NCBI GenBank assembly: GCA_965200505.1
Contig: OZ241343.1
Span: 2,790,001 to 2,854,000 of the forward strand
Length of the DNA stretch: 64,000 bases
Reading direction: 5' to 3'
Source of the DNA: VXNE01 sp965200505
Lineage (GTDB): Bacteria > Pseudomonadota > Gammaproteobacteria > Pseudomonadales > Azotimanducaceae
Of the stretch, positions 8,741-16,132 are shown piece after piece (within the stretch, counting starts at the first letter, position 1; each line of letters begins with the position of its first letter). The notes beneath the pieces are model-generated. The model was not told where the DNA came from. It did not search any database and saw only the letters and a list, made by a program, of their open reading frames with translations. The position numbers were made by a program, and so were the translations under genes.

Positions 8741-9568
8741 ATGGATCCCTTGCTGCTCTTGGCGGGCTATGCCGTGGCCCTCGTCGCGCTGTCGCTGCTA
8801 GGCGGTTGGCTGCCTTCGGTGCTGCTCACCCACACCCGTTTGCAGGGTTCCATGAGCGTGATCGCCGGCCTCGTCCTCGGCATCGCGCTGTACCAACTGC
8901 TACCGCACAGCTTGAAGCTGTTCGAGGGCGAAGAGGCCATTGGCACGGCGCTTTGGTGGACGATGCTGGGCATCGTCTTCCTGGTGCTTCTGCTGCGCGT
9001 CTTCCAATTCCACCAGCACGACTTCACCAGCGAGGCGCACAATCATGGCCATGCCCCGCAAGAGGGCGAAAGACGCTCGCTGAGTTGGCTTGGCATCGCG
9101 CTGGGCATGTCGCTGCACACCACGGTGGAAGGCATGGCGTTGGGCACCAGCGTGCGCGCGGTGGGCGGCGCTTACGGCGGCAGCGCGCTGCTTGGCGCCG
9201 GTGTGTTCCTGGCCATCGCCCTGCACAAACCGCTGGATTCGCTCTCCATCACAGCCACGATGCGCCAAGCGCACTTGAGCCGCAGGGCGCGGACCGCCGT
9301 GAACGTCGGCTTCGCGATGGTGTGCCCAGCGGCGGCGTTTGTGGCGTTTTGGGGGGTGGGATCGCTGGCACCTGGGAATGAGCCCATCGTCGGCCGCGCT
9401 TTGGCCTTCTCGGCCGGGGCCTTCCTGTGCATCTCATTGAGCGACCTGCTGCCCGAAATCCACTTCCACCGCCACGACCGGGGCAAGCTCAGCCTATGCT
9501 TCCTCACCGGCGTCGGCCTCGCCTACGCGCTGCATCTGGTGGAGCGGTCCGCCGCCCACGGCGGCTAG
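8741..9568 (+). CDS. ZIP family divalent metal transporter
   Basis: A 275-residue polytopic membrane protein. The metal-site motif of ZIP transporters is visible as GMSLHTTVEGMALG in the fourth helix and AIALHKPLDSLSI in the fifth. A His-rich cytoplasmic loop (HQHDF to HNHGHAP, about residues 91-107) sits between helices. It probably imports Zn or Fe; the ion is inferred. TAGACT at 8729-8734, only 6 bases before the ATG, could be a -10 that would give a leaderless message, since no ribosome-binding site is seen. The preceding 179 bases contain no gene I can support. Confidence 0.9.
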   Translation: MDPLLLLAGYAVALVALSLLGGWLPSVLLTHTRLQGSMSVIAGLVLGIALYQLLPHSLKLFEGEEAIGTALWWTMLGIVFLVLLLRVFQFHQHDFTSEAHNHGHAPQEGERRSLSWLGIALGMSLHTTVEGMALGTSVRAVGGAYGGSALLGAGVFLAIALHKPLDSLSITATMRQAHLSRRARTAVNVGFAMVCPAAAFVAFWGVGSLAPGNEPIVGRALAFSAGAFLCISLSDLLPEIHFHRHDRGKLSLCFLTGVGLAYALHLVERSAAHGG

Positions 9569-9598
9569 GCGGCCACCCGAGCTAGGCCAGAAGCGTGG

Positions 9599-9607
9599 TG
9601 TTATGCT
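9599..9607 (+). promoter_or_regulatory. Extended -10 element before the nuclease-like gene
   Basis: TG-T-TATGCT at 9599-9607 fits an extended -10. It lies about 50 bases upstream of the ATG at 9661, which is preceded by a G-rich stretch that may serve as a ribosome-binding site. No clear -35 is seen. This is a pattern match only. Confidence 0.35.
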
Positions 9608-9660
9608 CCCGCCCGCCACAAAACGCAGCCTGCGCGATTGCAGCCGGGGGATAACTCGAC

Positions 9661-11055
9661 ATGGCCAGTGTTCGTCCAAACGTGTCGGAGCTTCTGACGG
9701 CGGGCGAGCAAGCTCGGTTGTTCCCGGTTCCGGCCGGCAAGGCGAAGTCCCAAGAGCGCCACACTACATCTATCTTCCTAGCCTGCCTGTCGCTGGTTCC
9801 AAATCTTGGCCGCGCACTCATTGAACCGCTCGGCATGAGGATTGGCAACCGCAGCCGCATTCAGACCTTTACGGAAGTGGTGCTCGACGACAGTTCCGAT
9901 GGGCAATCCAACCGTCCCGACGGGCTTATTGCCGTTTCGAGGGGAAAGGAGACATGGACGGCCCTCGTGGAAGCCAAGGTTCAGAGGTCCAAGCTCGATC
10001 GCGCCCAGATCGAAGCCTATCTGCACCTCGCCCGCGACAAGAGCATTGACGCCTTGATTACAGTCTCGAACGACTTTGCGGCCATTCCCGGCCACCATCC
10101 GTTACAGCCCATCCGAGTTCCCAAGAACGTCGGTCTGTTCCATTGGTCTTGGAGCAGCGTCCTGACTCATGCGAAATTGCTGAAGGAGCAGGGGCTAGAC
10201 ACTTCTGAGCAACACACCGTTCTGTCTGAGTTCATTCGTTTCTTGGAGCACGAAAATTCGGGCGTGATGCGTCTCGACAGCATGGGGCCGGTTTGGAAGG
10301 ACCTTGTGGCCTCCGTAGTCGCCGGCACACCACTGAAAAAGACATCAGATCAGGTCGTCGATGCCGTTGGTACTTGGCATCAAGAGACCCGCGATCTCGC
10401 GCTTCAGTTGTCGGAGGCCGTCAACGCCAACGTCACCATCGGTCTTTCTCGGGCGCACAAAGGCAATTCAAGCAAACGCATTGAGGACGACGCTGCGATC
10501 CTCAGCAAGGACCAAGAGCTTAGAGCGAAATACGAGGTGCCAGACGCGGCATCGCCAATCACGGTCATTGCCAACCTCAGGGGGCGAACGATAGAGGTGT
10601 CGATGCAGCTACGTTCGCCAACGGACAGAAAATCGACGGGGGCGCGAGTGAACTGGCTGTTGCGTCAACTGCCAAAGGATGGCGAGGAACTGCACATCCG
10701 CGCCTACTGGCCTAGGCGAACCAAGGCGACGCAGGCGAGCTTGGAATCCATCCGCGAGGATCCGAACGTCCTGCAGATCGAGGATCGTTCTCTGGCGCCA
10801 ACATCGTTCGAGGTCAAGCTGGTTCGCAATGCCGTCGGCAGGTTCTCCCAGCCCAAGCGCTTCGTTGAGGAGCTTGAGGAGGCTGTCCGTCGATTCTACG
10901 AACAGGTGGGCCAGCGCTTAAAGCGCTGGCAGCCTGCTGCGCCCAAAATCTCGAAGACGCCAAGAGAAGCCGAGGACGCTCAGCTCAAAGACACCGACGA
11001 AGCAGACGCAGGGCAGTTTACGGCACCACCGCCAATTGACTTGCCCGACCCATGA
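9661..11055 (+). CDS. Unknown protein with PD-(D/E)XK nuclease-like N-terminal domain
   Basis: A 464-residue protein I cannot assign to a named family. An N-terminal domain contains NRPDGLIAVS with Asp87, then ALVEAKVQ with Glu104 and Lys106, then a Gln (QIEAYL, Gln116). This is the order of a PD-(D/E)XK nuclease site (D...ExK...Q). A helical middle region (about 180-290) and an alpha/beta region (about 310-420) follow, and the tail is acidic and Pro-rich. Codon choice is more AT-rich than in neighbouring genes, which suggests transfer. It stands alone between a ZIP transporter and a convergent permease. Nuclease or defence activity is inference. Confidence 0.6.
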   Translation: MASVRPNVSELLTAGEQARLFPVPAGKAKSQERHTTSIFLACLSLVPNLGRALIEPLGMRIGNRSRIQTFTEVVLDDSSDGQSNRPDGLIAVSRGKETWTALVEAKVQRSKLDRAQIEAYLHLARDKSIDALITVSNDFAAIPGHHPLQPIRVPKNVGLFHWSWSSVLTHAKLLKEQGLDTSEQHTVLSEFIRFLEHENSGVMRLDSMGPVWKDLVASVVAGTPLKKTSDQVVDAVGTWHQETRDLALQLSEAVNANVTIGLSRAHKGNSSKRIEDDAAILSKDQELRAKYEVPDAASPITVIANLRGRTIEVSMQLRSPTDRKSTGARVNWLLRQLPKDGEELHIRAYWPRRTKATQASLESIREDPNVLQIEDRSLAPTSFEVKLVRNAVGRFSQPKRFVEELEEAVRRFYEQVGQRLKRWQPAAPKISKTPREAEDAQLKDTDEADAGQFTAPPPIDLPDP

Positions 11056-11070
11056 TTCCCTCCAAGTAAC

Positions 11071-12369
11071 TCAGCGGCAGCAGCCCGAACACCCCGCGTT
11101 TCCGCTCGGCATCGGGTGAAGCCGCAGGTTGGACACGAGTTCGTGGTAGCCGCTCCGCAATGCGCCCGCCCGGAATCGCCAGGCCATCAGCGCGGCGAGG
11201 GCCAACGCGCTGGCGACTTGCACCGCCGCCACGGCCGGCGATTCGCTCGGGTGCAGATTGACGGCCAACGACCAACCGGCGGCCAGCAGCAACACATCGA
11301 TGAGGATGCCGAACGCCACGCTGACGGCGACCACGCCACCCACATAGATGGCGGCGAAGCGGGCGCCAAACTGGCTCACGATGATGGCGATGGCGCCGCT
11401 GTTGGTGGCCGGCCCGGTCATCAGGAACACCAGCGCGGCGCCCGGGCTCAAGCCCTTGGCGACCATCGCCGCGGCGATGGGCGTACTGGCCGAGGCGCAG
11501 ATGTAGAGCGGCACGCCCACCAACACCATCACCGGATAGGCGAGCCAACGGGCGGACTCGTTCGCCATCAGGTCGCTTGGAACGGCCAGATAGAGCAGGC
11601 CGCCGAGGGCGATGCCCACCAGCAGCGGGAAGAGGATGTCGTCCGCCACCTCGACGAAGCCATAGCGGAACACATGGCGGCAGATGGCCTTCATGGTGGG
11701 CACCGGCGGGGGCGCCGGCACGGCCTCGCGGGCCGACGAGGCCCAGCGGAACCGCCGCATCCCGTTGGCGGCTCGCGCTGGCGCCGTCAACACGCCAAGC
11801 CAATGCCGGGCCGCGGCCTTCAGGTGGCCGGGGCTTATGTAACAGTCATCCCTGCCGGGCACCAGCGGCTCGTGTACACCCTGCTCGCAGCAACCGACGT
11901 GACAGCGGCTGTTTGCCCCCTGCTCACCATCAGGCCGCGCTTCAGTGCCCCCGCCACGCATGAGCCCCATGCAGAAGGCGCCAGTGACCACCGCGGTGAC
12001 GAAGCTCACGATGGGCCGCGTGATGGCGGCGATGGGGCCGAAGAACCCATGCGTGACGAGGATGGAATCCGCCCCGGTCTCCGGCGCCGTGATGAGGAAC
12101 GCCATGCATGACGACCGGGAAGCGCCCTTGCGCCGCATCTCGGCCACCACGGGCACCACGGAGCAACTGCAAAGGGGCATCGGCACCCCGACCGCGGACG
12201 CCACGGCGACGGACTTCAAGCTGTCCCGATGCAGCCATTTGACGATGGCCTGCCGCGACGTGAACACATGGATGAGGCCGGCGAGGAAGAGCCCCAACAG
12301 CAGCATGGGCGCCAGCAGCGCGAACGACAGCCACAGGAACTCGAAGAACCCAGACGCCAAAGCGACCAT
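11071..12369 (-). CDS. Permease of the DUF318/SO_0444 (Cu/Zn efflux) type
   Basis: A 432-residue inner-membrane permease. It has two related halves: VPMPLCSCSVVPV plus TAPETGADSI in the first, and VPLYICASASTPIAAAM plus MTGPATNSGAI in the second. This is the double Cys/Ser-Pro signature of the ArsP/DUF318 family, particularly the SO_0444-like Cu/Zn efflux branch. A long cytoplasmic loop of about 90 residues is Cys/His-rich (CHVGCCEQGVHE). The C-terminus carries another Cys cluster, GCSGCCR. The ion is inferred. It converges on the nuclease-like gene with only 15 bases between stops. Confidence 0.8.
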   Translation of the reverse strand: MVALASGFFEFLWLSFALLAPMLLLGLFLAGLIHVFTSRQAIVKWLHRDSLKSVAVASAVGVPMPLCSCSVVPVVAEMRRKGASRSSCMAFLITAPETGADSILVTHGFFGPIAAITRPIVSFVTAVVTGAFCMGLMRGGGTEARPDGEQGANSRCHVGCCEQGVHEPLVPGRDDCYISPGHLKAAARHWLGVLTAPARAANGMRRFRWASSAREAVPAPPPVPTMKAICRHVFRYGFVEVADDILFPLLVGIALGGLLYLAVPSDLMANESARWLAYPVMVLVGVPLYICASASTPIAAAMVAKGLSPGAALVFLMTGPATNSGAIAIIVSQFGARFAAIYVGGVVAVSVAFGILIDVLLLAAGWSLAVNLHPSESPAVAAVQVASALALAALMAWRFRAGALRSGYHELVSNLRLHPMPSGNAGCSGCCR

Positions 12370-12465
12370 CTCCTACCGTCTGCCTCTGCCCTCGCCCGCG
12401 CTTACGCTCGTAGGATGGAGCACCGCGGCGCCCATCGGCCCCGCGAACGGCTTTGGGAAGTGACA

Positions 12466-12582
12466 CTACGCCCCGGTTTGAAGGAGTGTCAAGGTGCCGC
12501 GATGGGCAGCCAACGCTCGATCACGCGGATGTCGGCCCCTCAGCCCCTCGCCCAAGACATCGGTATCAATCAGCAAGCACAC
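12466..12582 (-). pseudogene. Truncated PIN-domain (VapC-like) toxin
   Basis: The frame opens at a GTG at 12582, inside the end of the antitoxin gene, and reads CLLIDTDVLGEGLRG. This is the first strand and helix of a PIN nuclease with its first catalytic Asp. It reaches a stop after only 38 codons, whereas intact PIN toxins have about 120-140 residues. The rest of the toxin is absent, so activity has been lost. The overlapping order antitoxin then toxin is normal for these modules. Confidence 0.7.
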
Positions 12583-12823
12583 GGCTCCGACGCAGCGCCC
12601 GAACATGGGCATCCACGTCAGCAATGTCGTCTCGGTCTCGCCACAGGCCGAAGGCAGGCAGGCGTTCTCCCTCCCCGTCCGTCGGCATCCCTCGATTGTC
12701 ACCCATGCCCACCGACCGCGCCCTGGGCTTGCCCCGATAGGTGATCGTCACGGTCTCCCCGCGGTCCACGCAGGCGAGGGCCACACCGACCTTGCTCCGC
12801 AGATCCTGCGCCGTCATTTCCAC
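12566..12823 (-). CDS. Phd/YefM-type antitoxin, partner toxin truncated
   Basis: An 85-residue protein, probably starting at GTG 12823 (GTG-GAA-ATG). The N-terminal DNA-binding half (TAQDLRSKVGVALACVDRG, ETVTITYRGKPRA) matches the Phd/YefM fold. The C-terminal half (AFGLWRDRDDIADVDAHVR) is the toxin-binding helix typical of antitoxins paired with PIN toxins. A promoter and a perfect palindrome lie directly upstream, consistent with autoregulation. Because the toxin downstream is truncated, this is an orphan antitoxin. Confidence 0.8.
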   Translation of the reverse strand: MEMTAQDLRSKVGVALACVDRGETVTITYRGKPRARSVGMGDNRGMPTDGEGERLPAFGLWRDRDDIADVDAHVRALRRSRVLAD

Positions 12824-12838
12824 CGTTCACGCCTGCCG

Positions 12839-12882
12839 CAAGTGAACACTTGGCAGTGTACCTGTGCGGGTGCCGCCATCAA
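12839..12882 (-). promoter_or_regulatory. Antitoxin promoter with palindromic operator
   Basis: On the minus strand TTGATG (12882-12877), a 16-base spacer and TACACT (12860-12855) form a sigma70-like promoter. Immediately downstream is the perfect palindrome CAAGTG-AA-CACTTG (12839-12852 on the plus strand), in the expected place for an operator bound by the encoded Phd-like antitoxin. Binding is inferred. Confidence 0.6.
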
Positions 12883-12988
12883 GTGCGCCGGCCACAGCGC
12901 GTGGTCCAACGGCGCAGAGTCGAGAGGCTTCGCGGGTCCATTGTCACGACGCCAGTTGTGGCAGAATACAGGCAGAGGTGGCTCACTC

Positions 12989-13309
12989 ATGGAACTTCTC
13001 TGCTACGCCTACCAGCGGCGCCAAGTTTGGGAAGCAATCTGCGTGGATTTGGACGTCGCCGTCTTCGGTTCCGCCAGAGACGAGGTGATGCGCAGCTTGC
13101 GGGATGCCGTGGACCTTCACTTGGAAGCCGTCGCGGAGCTCCCAGTTGAAGAACGTCAAGCGATGCTGGCACGACGTTCGCCGCTGCATGTCCGGCTCTC
13201 GCTCTGGCTGCTGTCGTGGCTGCACGGCCTCTGGAACAAGCTGGGCCAAGGCCGCCAACCGAGGCGACAGAGCTTCTTGATGCAGCCAGAAGTTGCCGTT
13301 TCGGCCTAG
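12989..13309 (+). CDS. HicB-like/DUF1902-type small protein
   Basis: A 106-residue protein starting at ATG 12989 after AGAGGTGG. Residues 1-50 (LLCYAYQRRQVWEAICVDLD, then VAVFGSARDEVMRSLRDAV) have the strand-strand-strand-helix pattern of the HicB/DUF1902 partial RNase-H fold. No C-terminal DNA-binding domain is visible. Instead there is a hydrophobic helix (LSLWLLSWLHGL) and a basic tail. It faces, and converges on, a HicA-like toxin gene 60 bases away. Whether the two interact is inference; the usual hicAB arrangement is codirectional. Confidence 0.65.
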   Translation: MELLCYAYQRRQVWEAICVDLDVAVFGSARDEVMRSLRDAVDLHLEAVAELPVEERQAMLARRSPLHVRLSLWLLSWLHGLWNKLGQGRQPRRQSFLMQPEVAVSA

Positions 13310-13330
13310 CGGCCCAACCACCCAACGCCC

Positions 13331-13372
13331 CCAATACCACTACCCCAATACCACTACCCCCAATACCACTAC
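13331..13372. repeat. Three-copy 13-base tandem repeat between convergent genes
   Basis: The unit CCAATACCACTAC occurs at 13331-13343, 13345-13357 and 13360-13372, separated by one or two C residues. The last copy overlaps the stop codon of the HicA-like gene. The copies are perfect, so they could vary in number by slippage or act in 3'-end formation. No function is known. Confidence 0.85.
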
Positions 13373-13575
13373 CGAAATAGCCGCCTGCTCAAGCCGGATT
13401 GCCGCTTGATCGAGGACAGTGTGCCTTTCGGCACTTCGTCGCCGTCCCTGCCGGGCACCGTGACCAGCCGGCGCTCCCCGTCCACTACGCCTTCAAAGTG
13501 CCGGTGGCTACCCCTCGACCTGTCTAGGCGGAACCCATGCTCAGTCAACACTGTGATGACGTCCCGGACTTTCAT
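13369..13575 (-). CDS. hicA: HicA-like toxin (double-stranded-RNA-binding fold)
   Basis: A 68-residue protein with the HicA/YcfA signature. N-terminal KVRDVITVLTEHGF is followed by the catalytic-type GSHRHFEG with the conserved His, then VTVPGRDGDEVPKGTLSSIK. HicA proteins are translation-blocking mRNA endonucleases. It lies 66 bases downstream of the 192-residue gene on the same strand and may share its transcript. No conventional hicB follows it. The HicB-like gene lies convergently instead. Confidence 0.8.
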   Translation of the reverse strand: MKVRDVITVLTEHGFRLDRSRGSHRHFEGVVDGERRLVTVPGRDGDEVPKGTLSSIKRQSGLSRRLFR

Positions 13576-13641
13576 TTGGGGCCAAGCCCGAGCCTCGTTT
13601 CTGCGGCATCCGGTACTCGCAGGCTGTCGTGAGTCACCATG

Positions 13642-14220
13642 CTATGGCGCAGGCACATGAATGGTCGCTCGCTGGCCCGGATACGCCGCCCGCTCCTTGT
13701 CGTGCCACTCGAAATCCAAGTCAAGGGCGACGCCGATGTCCTTCGCCAGTCTGACTATCGCGTTGGCGGCCGCCTTGGCGTTCAACCCCTGATAGGAAAG
13801 GCCTGCCTGTGGTAGGTACTTGTACCCCCTGTCGTCCCTTTCACCAGGCACGATGTTCACCGCACACCGCCGCTTGAGCTGATTGAAGTCGCCATAATGC
13901 TTGCTAGCACGAGTAAGCATGACTTCCACCGCGGGGTTCCAATTGGCCCTGAAGGAGCTTCCACCAATAGAGACAGCCAACAACCGTGTGTGGCTCACGT
14001 CGGGCAGCGGCTCCGTCGGGCCGAATACCATGCCGCGTTCGCCAGCGGCAGCGGCTCCATCTCCGGCAGTAGGTGCTTGCGAGGTCGCCTCCCCCGATCC
14101 CTTCAACTGGTCAAGCGCGTCCAGAGCTCGCGTTATCACTGAATCCGGCGTGTCAACCAGTGGCTTGGCGTGTCTTTGAAGGCGTTCGAACGTGTTCCGT
14201 TCGATGACGATGTTCGTCAT
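13642..14220 (-). CDS. Protein of unknown function with ribbon-helix-helix-like start
   Basis: A 192-residue protein starting at ATG 14220 with GGGAGA 5 bases upstream. Residues 1-38 (IVIERNTFERLQRHAKPLV, then DTPDSVITRALDAL) resemble a short strand plus two helices, as in ribbon-helix-helix or SeqA-type oligomerisation domains. A disordered Ala/Gly-rich linker (about 40-70) follows. The C-terminal domain is conserved-looking (YKYLPQAGLSYQGLNAKA, LDLDFEWHDKERAAYPG). I do not recognise a named family. It precedes the HicA-like gene on the same strand. Confidence 0.6.
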   Translation of the reverse strand: MTNIVIERNTFERLQRHAKPLVDTPDSVITRALDALDQLKGSGEATSQAPTAGDGAAAAGERGMVFGPTEPLPDVSHTRLLAVSIGGSSFRANWNPAVEVMLTRASKHYGDFNQLKRRCAVNIVPGERDDRGYKYLPQAGLSYQGLNAKAAANAIVRLAKDIGVALDLDFEWHDKERAAYPGQRATIHVPAP

Positions 14221-14234
14221 AGGGTTCTCCCAAC

Positions 14235-14252
14235 TAGGATTAGGATTAGGAT
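14235..14252. repeat. TAGGAT hexamer repeat, three copies
   Basis: Three perfect head-to-tail copies of TAGGAT sit 15 bases upstream of the 192-residue gene's start codon, in its 5' untranslated or promoter region. Copy-number change would alter spacing there. The rest of the 14221-14373 gap contains TAAACT at 14335-14340, a possible -10 for the racemase gene. Confidence 0.75.
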
Positions 14253-14373
14253 TATGAATATGGGTTGGGTCGCTTGTCAAGCCGTGCAGGGGCGTGACGG
14301 ACGAATGCCCCGCAGTGCTCCCGGCACTTCGGGTTAAACTCCCATCCGGGAGAAGCGAGTTAGGGGAAGGCGC

Positions 14374-15510
14374 ATGGGGGGACCGCTGCGGGGATTCCGC
14401 GTCATCGAGTTGGCCGGCATTGGGCCGGGGCCGTTCTGCGGGATGATGCTTTCGGACATGGGGGCGGACGTGATTCGGGTGGACCGCCCCCGGGCCAACG
14501 CCGGCGATGGCAGCCGCCCACGGGACGTGATGGCGCGCAACCGGCGTTCCATCAGCGTGGATCTGAAGACGCCGGAGGGCGTCGAGGTGGTGCTGCGGCT
14601 CTGCAAGACCGCGGATGCGCTGTTCGAGGGCTTTCGGCCGGGCGTCACCGAGCGCCTTGGGGTGGGGCCTGAGCCGTGCATGGAGCGCAATCCGCAGCTG
14701 GTCTATGGCCGCATGACGGGTTGGGGGCAAACCGGCCCGCTGGCCCGTGCTGCTGGGCATGACATCAACTACATCGGCCTCGCCGGCGCGTTGCACGCCA
14801 TCGGCGAGAAGGGCGGCAAGCCAGTGCCGCCGCTCAACTTGGTCGGCGATTTCGGCGGTGGCGGGATGTTGCTCGCGTTCGGCTTGGTGTGCGGGATGCT
14901 GGAAGCGAGCCGTTCTGGCCAAGGCCAAGTGGTGGATGCCGCGATGGTGGATGGCACCGCGGCGCTCATGGCGGGCTTCTTCTCGATGGGGAGCTTCTTC
15001 ACCGACCAGCGCGGCACGAACCTGCTCGACGGCGGGGCGCACTTCTACAACACTTACGAGACGAAAGACGGCGAGCACATCTGCGTCGGCGCCATCGAGC
15101 CGCAGTTCTACAAGCTGCTGGTGGAGCACGCCGGCGTGGATGCGGAGCGGTTCGGCCAGCAGATGGACGGTGCCAAGTGGGATGGCTACAAGGTGGAACT
15201 CGCCGAAGTGTTCAAGACGCGAACCCGCGACGAGTGGTGCGAGATCATGGAAGGCACCGACATCTGCTTCGCGCCGGTGTTGTCCATCCGTGAAGCGCCC
15301 GAACACCCGCACAACAAGGAGCGTCAGACGTTCGTGGAGGTGGATGGTCTGGTGCAGCCGGCGCCGGCGCCGAGATTCAGCCGCACCGTGCCGGAAATCC
15401 GCCATCCCGCGCGCCATCCGGGCGAGGATTCCGCCGGGGTGCTCGGCTCTTCCGGCTTCGACGCGTTTGAGATCGTGGAGTTGCAGGAGAAGGGCGTAGT
15501 CGGGCCATGA
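14374..15510 (+). CDS. Alpha-methylacyl-CoA racemase-like CaiB/BaiF CoA transferase
   Basis: A 378-residue class III CoA-transferase-fold enzyme. GHDINYIGLAGAL matches the catalytic-His segment of alpha-methylacyl-CoA racemases, and LVGDFGGGGM carries the matching catalytic Asp. These favour racemisation of 2-methyl branched acyl-CoA esters over CoA transfer. This would fit breakdown of branched or isoprenoid acids, together with propionyl-CoA formation by the nearby prpE. The ATG at 14374 is preceded by AGGGGAAGG. Confidence 0.88.
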   Translation: MGGPLRGFRVIELAGIGPGPFCGMMLSDMGADVIRVDRPRANAGDGSRPRDVMARNRRSISVDLKTPEGVEVVLRLCKTADALFEGFRPGVTERLGVGPEPCMERNPQLVYGRMTGWGQTGPLARAAGHDINYIGLAGALHAIGEKGGKPVPPLNLVGDFGGGGMLLAFGLVCGMLEASRSGQGQVVDAAMVDGTAALMAGFFSMGSFFTDQRGTNLLDGGAHFYNTYETKDGEHICVGAIEPQFYKLLVEHAGVDAERFGQQMDGAKWDGYKVELAEVFKTRTRDEWCEIMEGTDICFAPVLSIREAPEHPHNKERQTFVEVDGLVQPAPAPRFSRTVPEIRHPARHPGEDSAGVLGSSGFDAFEIVELQEKGVVGP

Positions 15511-15598
15511 GGTTCCGGCGCACCGCATGAGCTGGCTTGGCCGAGCATGGGGGCTCGGCCGAGGCGCAAGGGAGGAGGTAACGCAAGGGGAGGACGCA

Positions 15599-16132
15599 AT
15601 GAGCGTGGAGCTGCTCGACACGCCGCGCTTTCATGGGTTCCGGGTACGCAGACAAATCGACAACAAGACGTATCAGGAATACTTCTCGCTGAAGCAGGAC
15701 GGGCGCCGGCTGCGCGGCCCGGCCCGCGCCGTGGTGCGCCAACGCGCCGAAGCCCGGGATGCCGAGCTCGCCTCCACACAGCGCCTCGCCAAGCAACGCA
15801 GCGCCGCGGACGTGCGTTTGGACGAACGCGGCCGGGTGCGCGGCATCCTGTTCCGCCGCAAGATTGAGAAGAGCGGCAGCGTCACGCCAACCTTCCAAGT
15901 GGGGTTGGCGTCGGTGCTCGAAGGACGGTTGGTGAACACCACCGTCTCCATCAAGCAACACGGCTTCGACGAGGCATGGCGACGCGCCGTGGCGTTCTAT
16001 GCACGGCACCGTGGCGTGGCACCCGGCTCCAAGACCTATCGGCGCCTCCTGGGCGCGAAACCCACCGAGGCCCTGGCGCCACGCCTCTACGGGCCGGCGC
16101 CGGCGGCGAAAGGGCCGCGCCGCGCACCATGA
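15599..16132 (+). CDS. Basic protein of unknown function, AP2-like second half
   Basis: A 177-residue, strongly basic protein. ATG 15599 has GGGGAGG 6 bases upstream and is preferred over an earlier in-frame start at 15527. Two segments look internally related: residues about 10-55 (RFHGFRVRRQIDNKTYQEYF) and about 75-140 (RVRGILFRRKIEKSGS followed by TVSIKQHGFDEAWRRAVAFY). The pattern of three strands followed by a helix with aligned Trp and Arg resembles AP2/integrase-N DNA-binding modules. Its stop overlaps the prpE start by 4 bases (ATGA), so the two are coupled. Nucleic-acid binding is inference. Confidence 0.6.
   Translation: MSVELLDTPRFHGFRVRRQIDNKTYQEYFSLKQDGRRLRGPARAVVRQRAEARDAELASTQRLAKQRSAADVRLDERGRVRGILFRRKIEKSGSVTPTFQVGLASVLEGRLVNTTVSIKQHGFDEAWRRAVAFYARHRGVAPGSKTYRRLLGAKPTEALAPRLYGPAPAAKGPRRAP

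Noticed and set aside
13331..13372. CRISPR-like short repeats
   Set aside because: Units are 13 bases with one- or two-base gaps, there are no spacers and no cas genes nearby.
14221..15621. N-terminal extension of the 192-residue minus-strand protein
   Set aside because: The extension is antisense to the racemase gene. A good ribosome-binding site and natural start lie at 14220.
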